Source: Sediminibacterium sp. C3 (GTDB lineage: Bacteria > Bacteroidota > Bacteroidia > Chitinophagales > Chitinophagaceae). From it: DNA of 64,000 bases. The position numbers and the translations under genes were made by a program. The stretch covers positions 2,068,888 to 2,132,887 of the forward strand of contig NZ_KI669560.1 in the NCBI RefSeq assembly GCF_000508085.1. The letters are read 5' to 3'. Numbering within the stretch: position 1 is the stretch's first letter; each line of letters starts with the position of its first letter. Of this stretch, positions 41,903 through 50,694 are shown one piece after another. The notes below the pieces were generated by a model. The model searched no databases. It saw only the letters and a list, made by a program, of their open reading frames with translations, and was not told where the DNA came from.

Positions 41903-42412
41903 ATGAAAAAATTATTATTTGCTGCGAGTCTTGCACTAATTAGTGCTTTTGGTTATGCCCAAAACAATCCTAAGCCAAGTCCGGCCACAGAATTGAAAGC
42001 TACCCTAAATAATGGAACAGAAATTTCCATTAAATATGGTCAGCCCTCTTTAAAAGGGAGAACTCCTGGAAAAGATGTAGAACCAATGTTAAACAAAATA
42101 TGGCGTGCAGGTGCTAATGATGCAACCGTATTTGAGACTTCAAAAGATGTTAAAATCAATGGTAAAATGTTGCCTGCTGGAAAATATTCACTTTTTATTT
42201 TACAAAATGAAAGCAGCGCAACGGTGATTTTTAATAAGGTTTGGAAACAATGGGGTGCGTTTCAATATAAAGAGACGGAAGACGCTTTGCGCGTTGATGC
42301 AAAACTGACTAATAATGCTGAAACCTCAGATAAACTAATCTACACAATTGAAAAAAACGGCATGGTACAAATTCTTTGGGGCAACCTGAACTTTGGTTTT
42401 ACTGTTGAATAA
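41903..42412 (+). CDS. DUF2911 family exported protein
   Basis: 169 residues, signal peptide (MKKLLFAASLALISAFGYAQ). The body (ISIKYGQPSLKGRTPGKDV, KIWRAGANDATVFETSKDVKING, LPAGKYSLFI) matches the DUF2911 pattern common in Bacteroidota. Function unknown; probably periplasmic. It is followed by the DUF2452 gene 6 bp later. Confidence 0.85.
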   Translation: MKKLLFAASLALISAFGYAQNNPKPSPATELKATLNNGTEISIKYGQPSLKGRTPGKDVEPMLNKIWRAGANDATVFETSKDVKINGKMLPAGKYSLFILQNESSATVIFNKVWKQWGAFQYKETEDALRVDAKLTNNAETSDKLIYTIEKNGMVQILWGNLNFGFTVE

Positions 42413-42418
42413 GGCATC

Positions 42419-43210
42419 ATGGTACAAGCATATAATTTTCTGTCCAGCTGGCAATTATTCCCCGAAAAATGTAATTTCCAAAAAGGTATTGCACCCAAGA
42501 GCGGAAACTATAAAATCGAGAGTCTTGATAATGGTCAGGCATTAAGCTTCAGTATAAACTGGGTAAGCCTGGATAATGAAGCATTCTATACTCAGTACAA
42601 AGTTGTACCCAACGATGCTATGCAAAAACTGGAGGACAATGAACTTGCTGATGAAATAAAAGCGGATATTGTTAATTCTTCTACTTTAATGGTTGTTTTT
42701 TACAAAAACAGCTTGTCTGTTTTAGAGGTTACGCATGAAATTCTACCCAACGGTTATATGCGTATTACGCAGGCAGGAACCGATGAGAATGGGAAGCAAT
42801 ACAAAAACCTGGAAGTGTATCATAAGCAACTCAGTGTACTTCCCTATTCGTCTTCTGTAGCTGGGGTTGCCATCCGGCCTACCAAGGAAGGGGTTATTAA
42901 ACATAAGGCATTGAGTGCTATGGAAGACCAGACCAATATGCAATTAGACCAAATAAGGCAGCAGATTGAATTACTGGCAAGGCAAGCACAGGAGATAAGA
43001 AAACGCAAGGAACTCAGTATGATGATTTACGAAGCCAAACTTAATTTTAAACCACAAATTGGTCAGGTATATCACTTATATGAAAAAAAGGATAGTACAC
43101 ATATATTATCTTTAGTAGCGCCTCAGGAATGGGGAGCTAGCGGACCATTTAAGCAATTTGTATCTTCCGTAAAATTATTAGCCGATCATACCTGGGTGGA
43201 AGTTTCTTAG
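42419..43210 (+). CDS. DUF2452 family protein
   Basis: 263 residues without a signal peptide. The C-terminal half (GVAIRPTKEGVIKHKALSAM, DQIRQQIELLARQAQEI, YEAKLNFKPQIGQVYHLYEK, SVKLLADHTWVEV) matches the DUF2452 core, including the coiled segment. The N-terminal ~140 residues are an additional domain of unknown role. Function unknown. Convergent with icd, with a shared terminator between them. Confidence 0.8.
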   Translation: MVQAYNFLSSWQLFPEKCNFQKGIAPKSGNYKIESLDNGQALSFSINWVSLDNEAFYTQYKVVPNDAMQKLEDNELADEIKADIVNSSTLMVVFYKNSLSVLEVTHEILPNGYMRITQAGTDENGKQYKNLEVYHKQLSVLPYSSSVAGVAIRPTKEGVIKHKALSAMEDQTNMQLDQIRQQIELLARQAQEIRKRKELSMMIYEAKLNFKPQIGQVYHLYEKKDSTHILSLVAPQEWGASGPFKQFVSSVKLLADHTWVEVS

Positions 43211-43241
43211 GAACAACAATCAATTTGTAAATGTTGCATAA

Positions 43242-43278
43242 AAAAATCCCGGTAAGAATTAGAACTACCGGGATTTTT
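43242..43278. terminator. Bidirectional terminator between DUF2452 gene and icd
   Basis: AAAAATCCCGGTA (43242-43254) pairs perfectly with TACCGGGATTTTT (43266-43278) around an 11-nt loop. A/T tracts on both sides let it serve both convergent genes. Confidence 0.88.
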
Positions 43279-43292
43279 AGTTTTATAAAGAA

Positions 43293-44525
43293 TTAATTTG
43301 CTAAACGCTTGCTTAATTCAGCATCAATTGCGTCTAAGAATTCTTCTGTATACAAATAATGTTCACCATGATTTACCTTATTACCGTAAATACATACCGC
43401 TAGGTCTTTGGTCATTTTTCCGGATTCAACTACATCCACACATACTTTTTCAAGCGTTTGGCAGAAGTTAATTAAATTCTGATTGCTATCTAGCTTACCT
43501 CTGAATTCCAAACCACGAGTCCATGCAAAAATAGATGCGATTGGATTGGTTGAAGTGCGATTTCCTTTTTGGTGTTCTCTGTAATGTCTGGTAACGGTTC
43601 CGTGGGCTGCTTCTGCTTCCATTACTTTTCCATCAGGAGTAACTAGTGTAGAAGTCATTAAGCCTAAAGAGCCAAATCCCTGAGCAACCGTATCACTTTG
43701 AACGTCTCCGTCGTAGTTTTTACATGCCCAAACAAAATTGCCGTTCCATTTTAAAGCAGAAGCAACCATATCATCAATTAAACGATGTTCATAGGTAATG
43801 CCGGCTTCAGTGAATGATTGTTTGAACTCATTTTGATAAATCTCTTCAAAAATATCCTTGAAGCGACCGTCGTATTTCTTTAAAATAGTATTCTTTGTAG
43901 ATAAATACAAAGGCCATTTCTTAATTAAAGCCTGATTAAAACAAGCGCGCGCAAACCCTTTGATACTCTCATCGGTATTGTACATAGCTAAAGCCACGCC
44001 ATCACCTTTGAAATTATACACTTCAAACTCCTGAACAGTTCCGTCCTCTCCTTCAAATTTTACAGTTAGTTTTCCTTTGCCTTTTGTAACAAAATCAGTA
44101 GCACGATACTGGTCTCCAAATGCATGACGGCCAATACAAATAGGGGCTGTCCAGTTAGGTACCAATCTGGGTACGTTTGAACAAACGATGGGTTCTCTGA
44201 AAACGGTACCATCCAGAATATTTCGGATAGTTCCGTTAGGGCTCTTCCACATTTGTTTCAGATTGAATTCTTTTACACGTTGTTCGTCTGGTGTAATGGT
44301 AGCGCATTTAATTCCAACGCCATATTGCTTAATTGCATTTGCCGCATCAATAGTAACCTGATCATTGGTTTCATCGCGGTATTCCATACCTAAGTCGTAG
44401 TACTTAATATCTAAATCTAGATAGGGTAAAATCAATTTGTCTTTAATGAACTTCCAAATAATTCTTGTCATTTCATCTCCATCCAATTCTACTACCGGAT
44501 TGGCAACTTTAATTTTTTGGGCCAT
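43293..44525 (-). CDS. icd: NADP-dependent isocitrate dehydrogenase
   Basis: 410 residues, the homodimeric eukaryote-like type. Converts isocitrate to 2-oxoglutarate in the TCA cycle. Seen: [19 protein letters not shown] at the start, substrate-binding region [36 protein letters not shown], metal-site Asp in [18 protein letters not shown] and [21 protein letters not shown] for cofactor binding. Single gene flanked by terminator and the mntH gene. Confidence 0.96.
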   Translation of the reverse strand: MAQKIKVANPVVELDGDEMTRIIWKFIKDKLILPYLDLDIKYYDLGMEYRDETNDQVTIDAANAIKQYGVGIKCATITPDEQRVKEFNLKQMWKSPNGTIRNILDGTVFREPIVCSNVPRLVPNWTAPICIGRHAFGDQYRATDFVTKGKGKLTVKFEGEDGTVQEFEVYNFKGDGVALAMYNTDESIKGFARACFNQALIKKWPLYLSTKNTILKKYDGRFKDIFEEIYQNEFKQSFTEAGITYEHRLIDDMVASALKWNGNFVWACKNYDGDVQSDTVAQGFGSLGLMTSTLVTPDGKVMEAEAAHGTVTRHYREHQKGNRTSTNPIASIFAWTRGLEFRGKLDSNQNLINFCQTLEKVCVDVVESGKMTKDLAVCIYGNKVNHGEHYLYTEEFLDAIDAELSKRLAN

Positions 44526-44584
44526 AGTTTCTATTTTTTGATGTATTCAGTCGGCAAATATATTATTTATTGGGGAATCCGGTT

Positions 44585-46468
44585 TTAAGAAACATTCACA
44601 ATTAGAACAGGAATGGTCAGTTTATGCCTTACGTCCTCAATAGTCTCTCCAAATATATAGTCTTTTAATCCGCTATGCCTATGAGCTCCCATAACCAGCA
44701 TATCTGAACCCAATTCTTCCACTAGTCGAACAATCTCAGTTACCCTACGGGTATATCCTACATGTCCGCTAGCATTCAGCCCTTTGGATCTTAGCTGGTC
44801 AACATAATTCTGTAATCTTTCCTTGTCCTTTCTGGTTTCAGCGTCGTCACTTGAGTCTTTGGAATATCTTGCAGACACACTTTCAACAATATGAATCAGC
44901 TGGTACGATACAATCTCGTTGCCTTGAGACAAGGCGTGGGCAATGAGTTTTTCATCTGCATTGGTAAAGTCAAGGGCAATGGCAATTTTTTGGATTTTCT
45001 TTACTTCCAGATTATCCAATTGCATGGCATCTCCGTACAAAGTATCTTTGGCCAGTCTTCGTTTTTTTGAAGCGATTGGATAGAATGTCATCATTAAAAA
45101 CAACCAGATAAACCCAAGAATGGCCAATATTACCCCCATTTTTACCCATAAGGAAACACCACTGTGAAATAAGGCGGCTACTTCCTCTACTACCAGATTC
45201 ACATTAAGGAATACCAGAATTAAGGCTACCAGCCATGCAAGGAACTGGGTCTTTTTTCCAATAACGAATGCCCCCATTGTGGATTTGTCACTCACAAAAT
45301 GGATTAATGGAATAACGGCAAACCCGAGTTGAATACTTAAAATTACTTGGCTGAAAATGAGCAGATCATCCACTTTTTCGTCTCCGTAAATCATAATAAC
45401 CAATAATGCAGGAACAATGGCAATTAGTCTTGTCAATAATCTACGAAGCCAGGGATTGATTCTTAAATGTAAATATCCTTCCATTACAATCTGACCTGCC
45501 ATGGTTCCGGTAACGGTTGAACTTTGACCAGCAGCAATTAAAGCAACGGCAAACAAAATTGGTGCCACGGAAGATCCTAAAAGTGGTTCCAATAAATGAT
45601 GGGCTTCCTGAATTTTAGCAACCTCTGTGTTACCCGTCTTGTAAAACACAGTGGCTGCAAGCACCAGGATGGCTGTATTCACCAAAAAAGCGGCATTGAG
45701 GGCAATGGTACTGTCAATCAGGTTATATTTCAGTGCGGTTTTAATCCCTTTTTTATCCGGATTAATTTTTCGGGTTTGAACAAGTGCTGAATGCAAGTAT
45801 AAATTATGTGGCATTACCGTTGCTCCAATAATTCCTACGGCAATATATAATGCGCCATCGTGCAACATACCCGGTACCAATCCTCCTACCACATCTCCTA
45901 CAGCTGGTTTGGCAATCAATATCTGTACAAGAAAGGATGCTCCAATTATAGCCACCAACGCAATGATAAATGCTTCCAGTTTTCTGATTCCCCAACGCTG
46001 AAGAAATAAAAAAAGAAAGGTATCTAAAACTGTTATAATAGTACCCCACAAAATGGGTAAACCTGTGAGCAAATGAATACCAATTGCCATACCCAACACT
46101 TCAGCCAAATCACAGGCTGCAATAGCCAATTCAGCCAGCACATACAGGCAGAAATTTACAAAGGGTGGATAGGTCTCCCTGTTGGCCTGTGCCAGGTCTC
46201 TTCTTCTTACAATACCCAATCTTGCGCTTAAACTTTGAAGCAATAAAGCCATCAGATTACTCATCAATAGAACCCAAATCAGCTGATACCCAAATTTTGC
46301 CCCGCCTTGTAAATCAGTAGCCCAGTTACCGGGATCCATATATCCTACACTTACCAGATAAGCTGGACCTATATAGGCAAGTATCCGCTTCCATCCTTTT
46401 CTAGGCACAGTAGTATCTACGGTTTCATGAACTTCGCTTAGCGATTGATCTGCTTTACTTACTATCAT
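44585..46468 (-). CDS. mntH: Nramp manganese transporter fused to a universal-stress-protein domain
   Basis: 627 residues. Residues 1 to about 450 are an Nramp transporter with ~11 TM helices: the metal-site MDPGNW in SVGYMDPGNWATDLQGG and the TM6 GATVMPHNLYLHSALVQ. The C-terminal ~150 residues form a UspA-like domain (IQKIAIALDFTNADEKLIAHAL... DMLVMGAHRHSGLKDYIFGETIEDV) with the GxxHxG loop. Imports Mn(II), possibly Fe(II), with H+; the Usp domain may tune transport by nucleotide binding. The start overlaps the mntR stop by 14 bp, so both are one operon. Confidence 0.93.
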   Translation of the reverse strand: MIVSKADQSLSEVHETVDTTVPRKGWKRILAYIGPAYLVSVGYMDPGNWATDLQGGAKFGYQLIWVLLMSNLMALLLQSLSARLGIVRRRDLAQANRETYPPFVNFCLYVLAELAIAACDLAEVLGMAIGIHLLTGLPILWGTIITVLDTFLFLFLQRWGIRKLEAFIIALVAIIGASFLVQILIAKPAVGDVVGGLVPGMLHDGALYIAVGIIGATVMPHNLYLHSALVQTRKINPDKKGIKTALKYNLIDSTIALNAAFLVNTAILVLAATVFYKTGNTEVAKIQEAHHLLEPLLGSSVAPILFAVALIAAGQSSTVTGTMAGQIVMEGYLHLRINPWLRRLLTRLIAIVPALLVIMIYGDEKVDDLLIFSQVILSIQLGFAVIPLIHFVSDKSTMGAFVIGKKTQFLAWLVALILVFLNVNLVVEEVAALFHSGVSLWVKMGVILAILGFIWLFLMMTFYPIASKKRRLAKDTLYGDAMQLDNLEVKKIQKIAIALDFTNADEKLIAHALSQGNEIVSYQLIHIVESVSARYSKDSSDDAETRKDKERLQNYVDQLRSKGLNASGHVGYTRRVTEIVRLVEELGSDMLVMGAHRHSGLKDYIFGETIEDVRHKLTIPVLIVNVS

Positions 46469-47129
46469 GCAATATTTTTTTTACATAAATCTGTTCAGCC
46501 AGCTGGGAACTAATATGAACCCTTTCTTTATCATTCACATTTATTTCAAAAGAGTTATCAAAGGCAAAATTTTGCATCACTTTTAATTTCGCTCCAATGG
46601 TTATTTTTTTGTGTTCCAGCAATGAAAGAATATCAGGTGACTGACTACCAACTGCACTAACTTCTCCAGCAATTTGTAAGGGAAATTGGTTCAGATTCAG
46701 CTGAGACTGATAAGGCATTTTACCTGAAGCATCCGGGATAGGATCTCCATGTGGATCAAAAGCAGGATTACCCAAAAAATCATCCAGATGATCTATGAGT
46801 TGCTGACTTTGAATATGCTCCAACTGCTCGGCTATTTCGTGTACTTCATCCCAGTTAAAATGTAAAATATTTACTAGAAAAGTTTCCCATAGCCTGTGTT
46901 TTCGTATAACCATGATGGCAAGTTTTCTGCCCTCATTATTTAGTTTAAACCCTTTGTATTTTTCATACACCAATAACTTTTTTGTCTTCAGTTTCTTAAG
47001 CATATCTGTAACTGAAGCAGCGGATGTTTGTAAAACGGCAGCAACTTCATTGGTGCTAACCATCCCGTCTTTCACCTGAAGTTGAAATATAGCTTTGATA
47101 TAATTTTCCTCAGAAGAAGATAAGGTCAT
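46455..47129 (-). CDS. mntR: DtxR/MntR-family manganese/iron-dependent repressor
   Basis: 224 residues: an N-terminal winged helix (SEENYIKAIFQLQ..., SAASVTDMLKKLKTKKLLVYEKYKGFKL), a dimerisation/metal domain (MVIRKHRLWETFLVNILHFNWDEVHEIAEQLEHI) and a C-terminal FeoA/SH3-like domain (about 150-215). The metal ligands expected in helices 5-6 (His, Glu, His) are seen in KHRLWE and EQLEH. It represses its operon with mntH when metal is sufficient; a strong palindrome lies 6 bp upstream of its start. Confidence 0.92.
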   Translation of the reverse strand: MTLSSSEENYIKAIFQLQVKDGMVSTNEVAAVLQTSAASVTDMLKKLKTKKLLVYEKYKGFKLNNEGRKLAIMVIRKHRLWETFLVNILHFNWDEVHEIAEQLEHIQSQQLIDHLDDFLGNPAFDPHGDPIPDASGKMPYQSQLNLNQFPLQIAGEVSAVGSQSPDILSLLEHKKITIGAKLKVMQNFAFDNSFEINVNDKERVHISSQLAEQIYVKKILHDSK

Positions 47130-47134
47130 GCCTA

Positions 47135-47166
47135 AAATAAATTTTAGACAAATCTAAAATTTATTT
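47135..47166. promoter_or_regulatory. MntR/DtxR-type operator (14-4-14 perfect palindrome)
   Basis: Left arm AAATAAATTTTAGA (47135-47148), spacer CAAA, right arm TCTAAAATTTATTT (47153-47166). All 14 positions match. DtxR-family proteins bind such palindromes. It sits directly before mntR and could also affect the divergent lipoprotein gene at 47231. Confidence 0.82.
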
Positions 47167-47230
47167 CCTTTTCTTTCAAACATTCTTTCGCAAGCCCTAA
47201 ATCACTTATTTTTATGAAAATATACTCAGA

Positions 47231-48191
47231 ATGAAGTGGCGTAATCTGTTGTTCATCCTCTTTTGCATTTGTTTGCTGGGCTCCTGTTCCGATTCACCCA
47301 TTGATTTATCCGGAAAAACAAATGTGGATGAAAAGGATTTTCTGAGTGTGTTTAAACCCCTTTCCTTGCCTTATAACGTTTCAGATACCAATCTGGATAA
47401 AAATGCAGATACGCTAACCATTGCCAAAGAAGTTTTTTTACAGTTCTATCCTGATACGGCTTTGAGTAATATAATGGGTAAAACCAAAATTTATACCCTT
47501 TCTCCTGTAGGCATTATTGAAAAAGAAAGGAAAATTATTTGCTATTTGTAATTAAAGAGAACAAAAAAAGAAAAGGCTTGCAGTAATAGTTACAGACAAT
47601 AAAAATAAATTTCTGGGGAGTAAAGAGTTATTAAATAACACAGAAGAGTCAGGATATCACCGATCACTCAATATCAATAAAGAACCTACTTTTTTAATCA
47701 GCAGAGAAAAAATGGGTGATAACAATGAATTGTTATTTTCCAGAGCTGGCTGGGTTTACAATGATGCAGGATTCTTTATGGTGGTTATTAATGATTCAAA
47801 TGAAGATCCTGCAAAAACTGCTGTTATCAATCCCTTGGATACCTTGCCTAAATTAAATAAACTGAGTGGGGATTATATAAAAGACAAGAACAACTATGTA
47901 TCGGTAAGAGACGGTAAAGACGAAAATCATTATCTCTTCTTTATTTTATTTGAGAAATCAAACGGCGCCTGCAAAGGTGAATTGAAGGGAGAATTTAAAT
48001 TAGCTAAACCCATGGAAGGACTTTATTCAAAGAACGGAGATCCATGTTTAATTGATTTTATTTTTTCCTCCAATCAACTAAGAATTAAAGAACAGGGAAG
48101 CTGCGGTAATCATCGGGGTATTAAATGTTATTTTGATGACCGTTATACCAGAAAAAAAGATCCCAAAAAGAAAAAACTAAATAAACGTTAG
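47231..48191 (+). CDS. Lipoprotein of unknown function (two frame breaks)
   Basis: Lipoprotein signal (MKWRNLLFILFCICLLGSC; lipobox LLGSC, Cys19). The frame stops at 47551 but continues after adding one base to the A4 run at 47531-47534 (KNYLLFVIKENKK) and one to the A7 run at 47563-47569 (KKRLAVIVTDNKNKF), giving a coherent 320-residue product that ends ...RYTRKKDPKKKKLNKR. The C-terminal part (MGDNNELLFSRAGWVYND..., GKDENHYLFFILFEKSNGACKGELKGEF) has no family I recognise. Divergent from mntR across the operator; possibly metal-regulated. Confidence 0.6.
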
Positions 48192-48261
48192 TTAGTGTAA
48201 AATTTACATTATCGTTTTTTAGCCTTATATTGCCTATCAATTTTTAACCAAACAAGCAGCA

Positions 48262-49914
48262 ATGAACTTTAGAAGTTATCATGTACCTTATCAAATTAAT
48301 GAGCAATACGCTAAGAAAGCTGCGTATTTCTCTATGGAGTTTGCCATACATCAACCTTTAAAAATATATAGCGGTGGATTAGGCTATCTGGCTGGTTCAC
48401 ATTTAAGAAGCGCATACGAATTGCGTCAGAACATGATTGGAGTGGGTATCCTATGGAAATACGGCTATTATGATCAGGCCAGAAACCAGGATCAGACCCT
48501 ACAGGTTACATTCATGGAAAAGATTTATAGTTTTCTGGAAGATACAGGAATCAAGTTTCAGATTCTGATTCATGAACATCCAGTTTGGGTGAAAGCTTAT
48601 TATTTAAATCCGGAGACATTTAACAGTGCTCCCCTGTTTTTATTAAGTACAGATTTACCAGAGAACGATTATGTATCTCAAACCATAACACACAGATTGT
48701 ATGATGCCAATGTGGCCACCAAAGTTGCGCAATTTATATTATTGGGTGTGGGTGGAGCAAAACTGATAGATGAGCTGGGTTTCAACCCTGACGTGTATCA
48801 CCTCAACGAAGCACATGGTATTTCTTCTGCTTTCTACCTTTTGAATAAATTCAAAAGCGTTGAGAAAGTAAAAGAACACTTGGTATTTACTACCCATACA
48901 CCAGAAGAAGCCGGCAATGAAAAGCACGATTTATATCTATGCCACAAAATGAGTTATTTCTGTGGACTAAGTATTGATGAAGTAAGAAAGTTAACAGGTA
49001 CCCATGACGATCAATTTAACCATTCTCTGGCTGCATTACGTTTCGCCAGAAAAGCAAATGGGGTTTCTGCTTTGCATGGTGTAGTAAGTCGTGAAATGTG
49101 GAAGAACTATGAAGGCATCTGTCCTATTACTTCTATTACGAATGCACAAAACTGGCGTTATTGGGCCGATAAACAAATGTATCGTGCTATGGAAGAAGGG
49201 AATGATGAAGTATATGATGATCGTAAATCTTTCCTGAAAAAACGTGCATTTGAAATTGTGGCAGATCAGACTGGAAAGGTATTTGACCCTAAGGTACTAA
49301 CCATTGTATGGGCCAGAAGATTTGCAGGCTACAAGCGTGCAGATATGCTTACCTACGATATGGCACGTTTTGAGAAAATGCTGAACAATACAAAGCATCC
49401 GGTACAAATTATCTGGGCGGGTAAACCTTATCCCGTTGATTATCCGGCTATTTCTCAATTCAATAATCTAGTGCATTTGAGTAAGAACTACAAGAATGTT
49501 GCAGTGGTTATTGGATACGAACTGGCGCTCAGTAAGCGTTTGAAACAAGCAGCAGATGTTTGGTTGAACAATCCAAGAGTTCCCAGAGAAGCTTCCGGAA
49601 CCAGTGGTATGACAGCAGCCATGAATGGAGCTGTTAACTTTTCAACAGATGATGGATGGATACCGGAATTTGTAAACCATGGTAATAATGGTTTTGTGGT
49701 TCCTAAAGCTGATTATGCAAACATGACCACACATGATCAGGATGAATACGATTTGAATAAAGCATATGAAATTCTGGAGCAGCAGATTATCCCTTTGTAT
49801 TATGAAGATCATGATACCTGGAGACAAATTATGAAGAATGGTATGCGCGATGTGAGATTCCAGTTCGACAGTAACAGAATGGCGCACGAATACTATGAAA
49901 TCATGTATAAATAA
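48262..49914 (+). CDS. glgP: Alpha-glucan phosphorylase-like enzyme (PLP lysine replaced)
   Basis: 550 residues of the GT35 alpha-glucan phosphorylase family. Seen: the N-terminal AAYFSMEFAIHQPLKIYSGGLGYLAG, YHLNEAHGISSAF, FTTHTPEEAGNEKHDL, ITNAQNWRYWADKQM and WARRFAGYKRADMLTYD. In canonical enzymes the PLP Schiff base is on Lys in GTxxMK; here the stretch is REASGTSGMTAAMNGAVNF, with Thr at residue 451. Phosphorolysis needs PLP, so either this subgroup uses another chemistry (for example as a glycosyltransferase) or PLP is held without a lysine. Free-standing gene with its own terminator. Confidence 0.8.
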   Translation: MNFRSYHVPYQINEQYAKKAAYFSMEFAIHQPLKIYSGGLGYLAGSHLRSAYELRQNMIGVGILWKYGYYDQARNQDQTLQVTFMEKIYSFLEDTGIKFQILIHEHPVWVKAYYLNPETFNSAPLFLLSTDLPENDYVSQTITHRLYDANVATKVAQFILLGVGGAKLIDELGFNPDVYHLNEAHGISSAFYLLNKFKSVEKVKEHLVFTTHTPEEAGNEKHDLYLCHKMSYFCGLSIDEVRKLTGTHDDQFNHSLAALRFARKANGVSALHGVVSREMWKNYEGICPITSITNAQNWRYWADKQMYRAMEEGNDEVYDDRKSFLKKRAFEIVADQTGKVFDPKVLTIVWARRFAGYKRADMLTYDMARFEKMLNNTKHPVQIIWAGKPYPVDYPAISQFNNLVHLSKNYKNVAVVIGYELALSKRLKQAADVWLNNPRVPREASGTSGMTAAMNGAVNFSTDDGWIPEFVNHGNNGFVVPKADYANMTTHDQDEYDLNKAYEILEQQIIPLYYEDHDTWRQIMKNGMRDVRFQFDSNRMAHEYYEIMYK

Positions 49915-49935
49915 ATAGAATTGCTCTTTTTTAGA

Positions 49936-49964
49936 TGCCCTCCTAAACAGGAGGGTATTTTTTT
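49936..49964 (+). terminator. Terminator after glgP-like gene
   Basis: CCCTCCT (49938-49944) pairs with AGGAGGG (49949-49955) around AAAC, followed by a T-rich tract. It ends 25 bp before ubiX, so the two are separate transcripts. Confidence 0.8.
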
Positions 49965-49989
49965 AACCTTTCCTGAGAAGTATTGTTAA

Positions 49990-50562
49990 ATGTATATGAA
50001 GCATAAAATTGTCATTGCCATTACCGGTGCCAGTGGATCCATTTATGCCAAAGGTATTTTGGATAAGTTGTCAGCCAATCCGGACCAATATGAAGCTGTA
50101 GGTATTGTTATGAGTAAAAATGCTCAGGATGTATGGGAAACCGAAATTGGAGACAAATCCTATGCCGAATATCCTTTTACTTTTTATGGAAAGCATGACT
50201 TCTATGCCCCTTTTGCATCCGGTTCTGCGCAATTCAATACCATGATTGTTGTTCCCTGTAGTATGGGTACCATGGGTAGAATTGCTGCTGGCATCAGCGA
50301 CGATTTAATTACGCGTGCTGCAGATGTTATCCTAAAAGAAAGAAGAAAATTAATTCTGGTTGCTAGAGAAACCCCATATAACCTGATTCATATTAAAAAT
50401 ATGGAAACCATTACCCTTGCGGGGGGGATAATCTGTCCGGCGACTCCTTCTTTTTATAGTAAGCCGCAAACCATTGAAGAAGTGGCCGCAACTGTGGTAG
50501 ACAGGGTGCTCGATTTGGCGGGCCTTAACATAAAGAGTTATCGTTGGGGCAACTCCAGATAA
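49990..50562 (+). CDS. ubiX: UbiX-family flavin prenyltransferase
   Basis: 190 residues. Flavoprotein fold with IAITGASGSIYAKGILDKL at the N-terminus and MIVVPCSMGTMGRIAAGISDDLITRAADVILKERRKLILV, the family signature. It makes prenylated FMN, cofactor of UbiD-type decarboxylases. Start: ATG 49990; a second ATG at 49996 is also usable. No UbiD is in the window. Confidence 0.92.
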   Translation: MYMKHKIVIAITGASGSIYAKGILDKLSANPDQYEAVGIVMSKNAQDVWETEIGDKSYAEYPFTFYGKHDFYAPFASGSAQFNTMIVVPCSMGTMGRIAAGISDDLITRAADVILKERRKLILVARETPYNLIHIKNMETITLAGGIICPATPSFYSKPQTIEEVAATVVDRVLDLAGLNIKSYRWGNSR

Positions 50563-50628
50563 TTATTTTTTGTATGACTGCCTTGCTTTTCATAATCAAG
50601 AATCACTACTAAAATTTTTAAATAAAAA

Positions 50629-50654
50629 AGCCCGACACTATTTCGTATCGGGCT
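50629..50654. terminator. Bidirectional terminator between ubiX and clpC
   Basis: AGCCCGA (50629-50635) and TCGGGCT (50648-50654) with a 12-nt loop and A-rich/T-rich flanks. Confidence 0.82.
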
Positions 50655-50694
50655 ATTTATTTATTAGAACTGGTAAGATCAGCTTGTAGAATTT

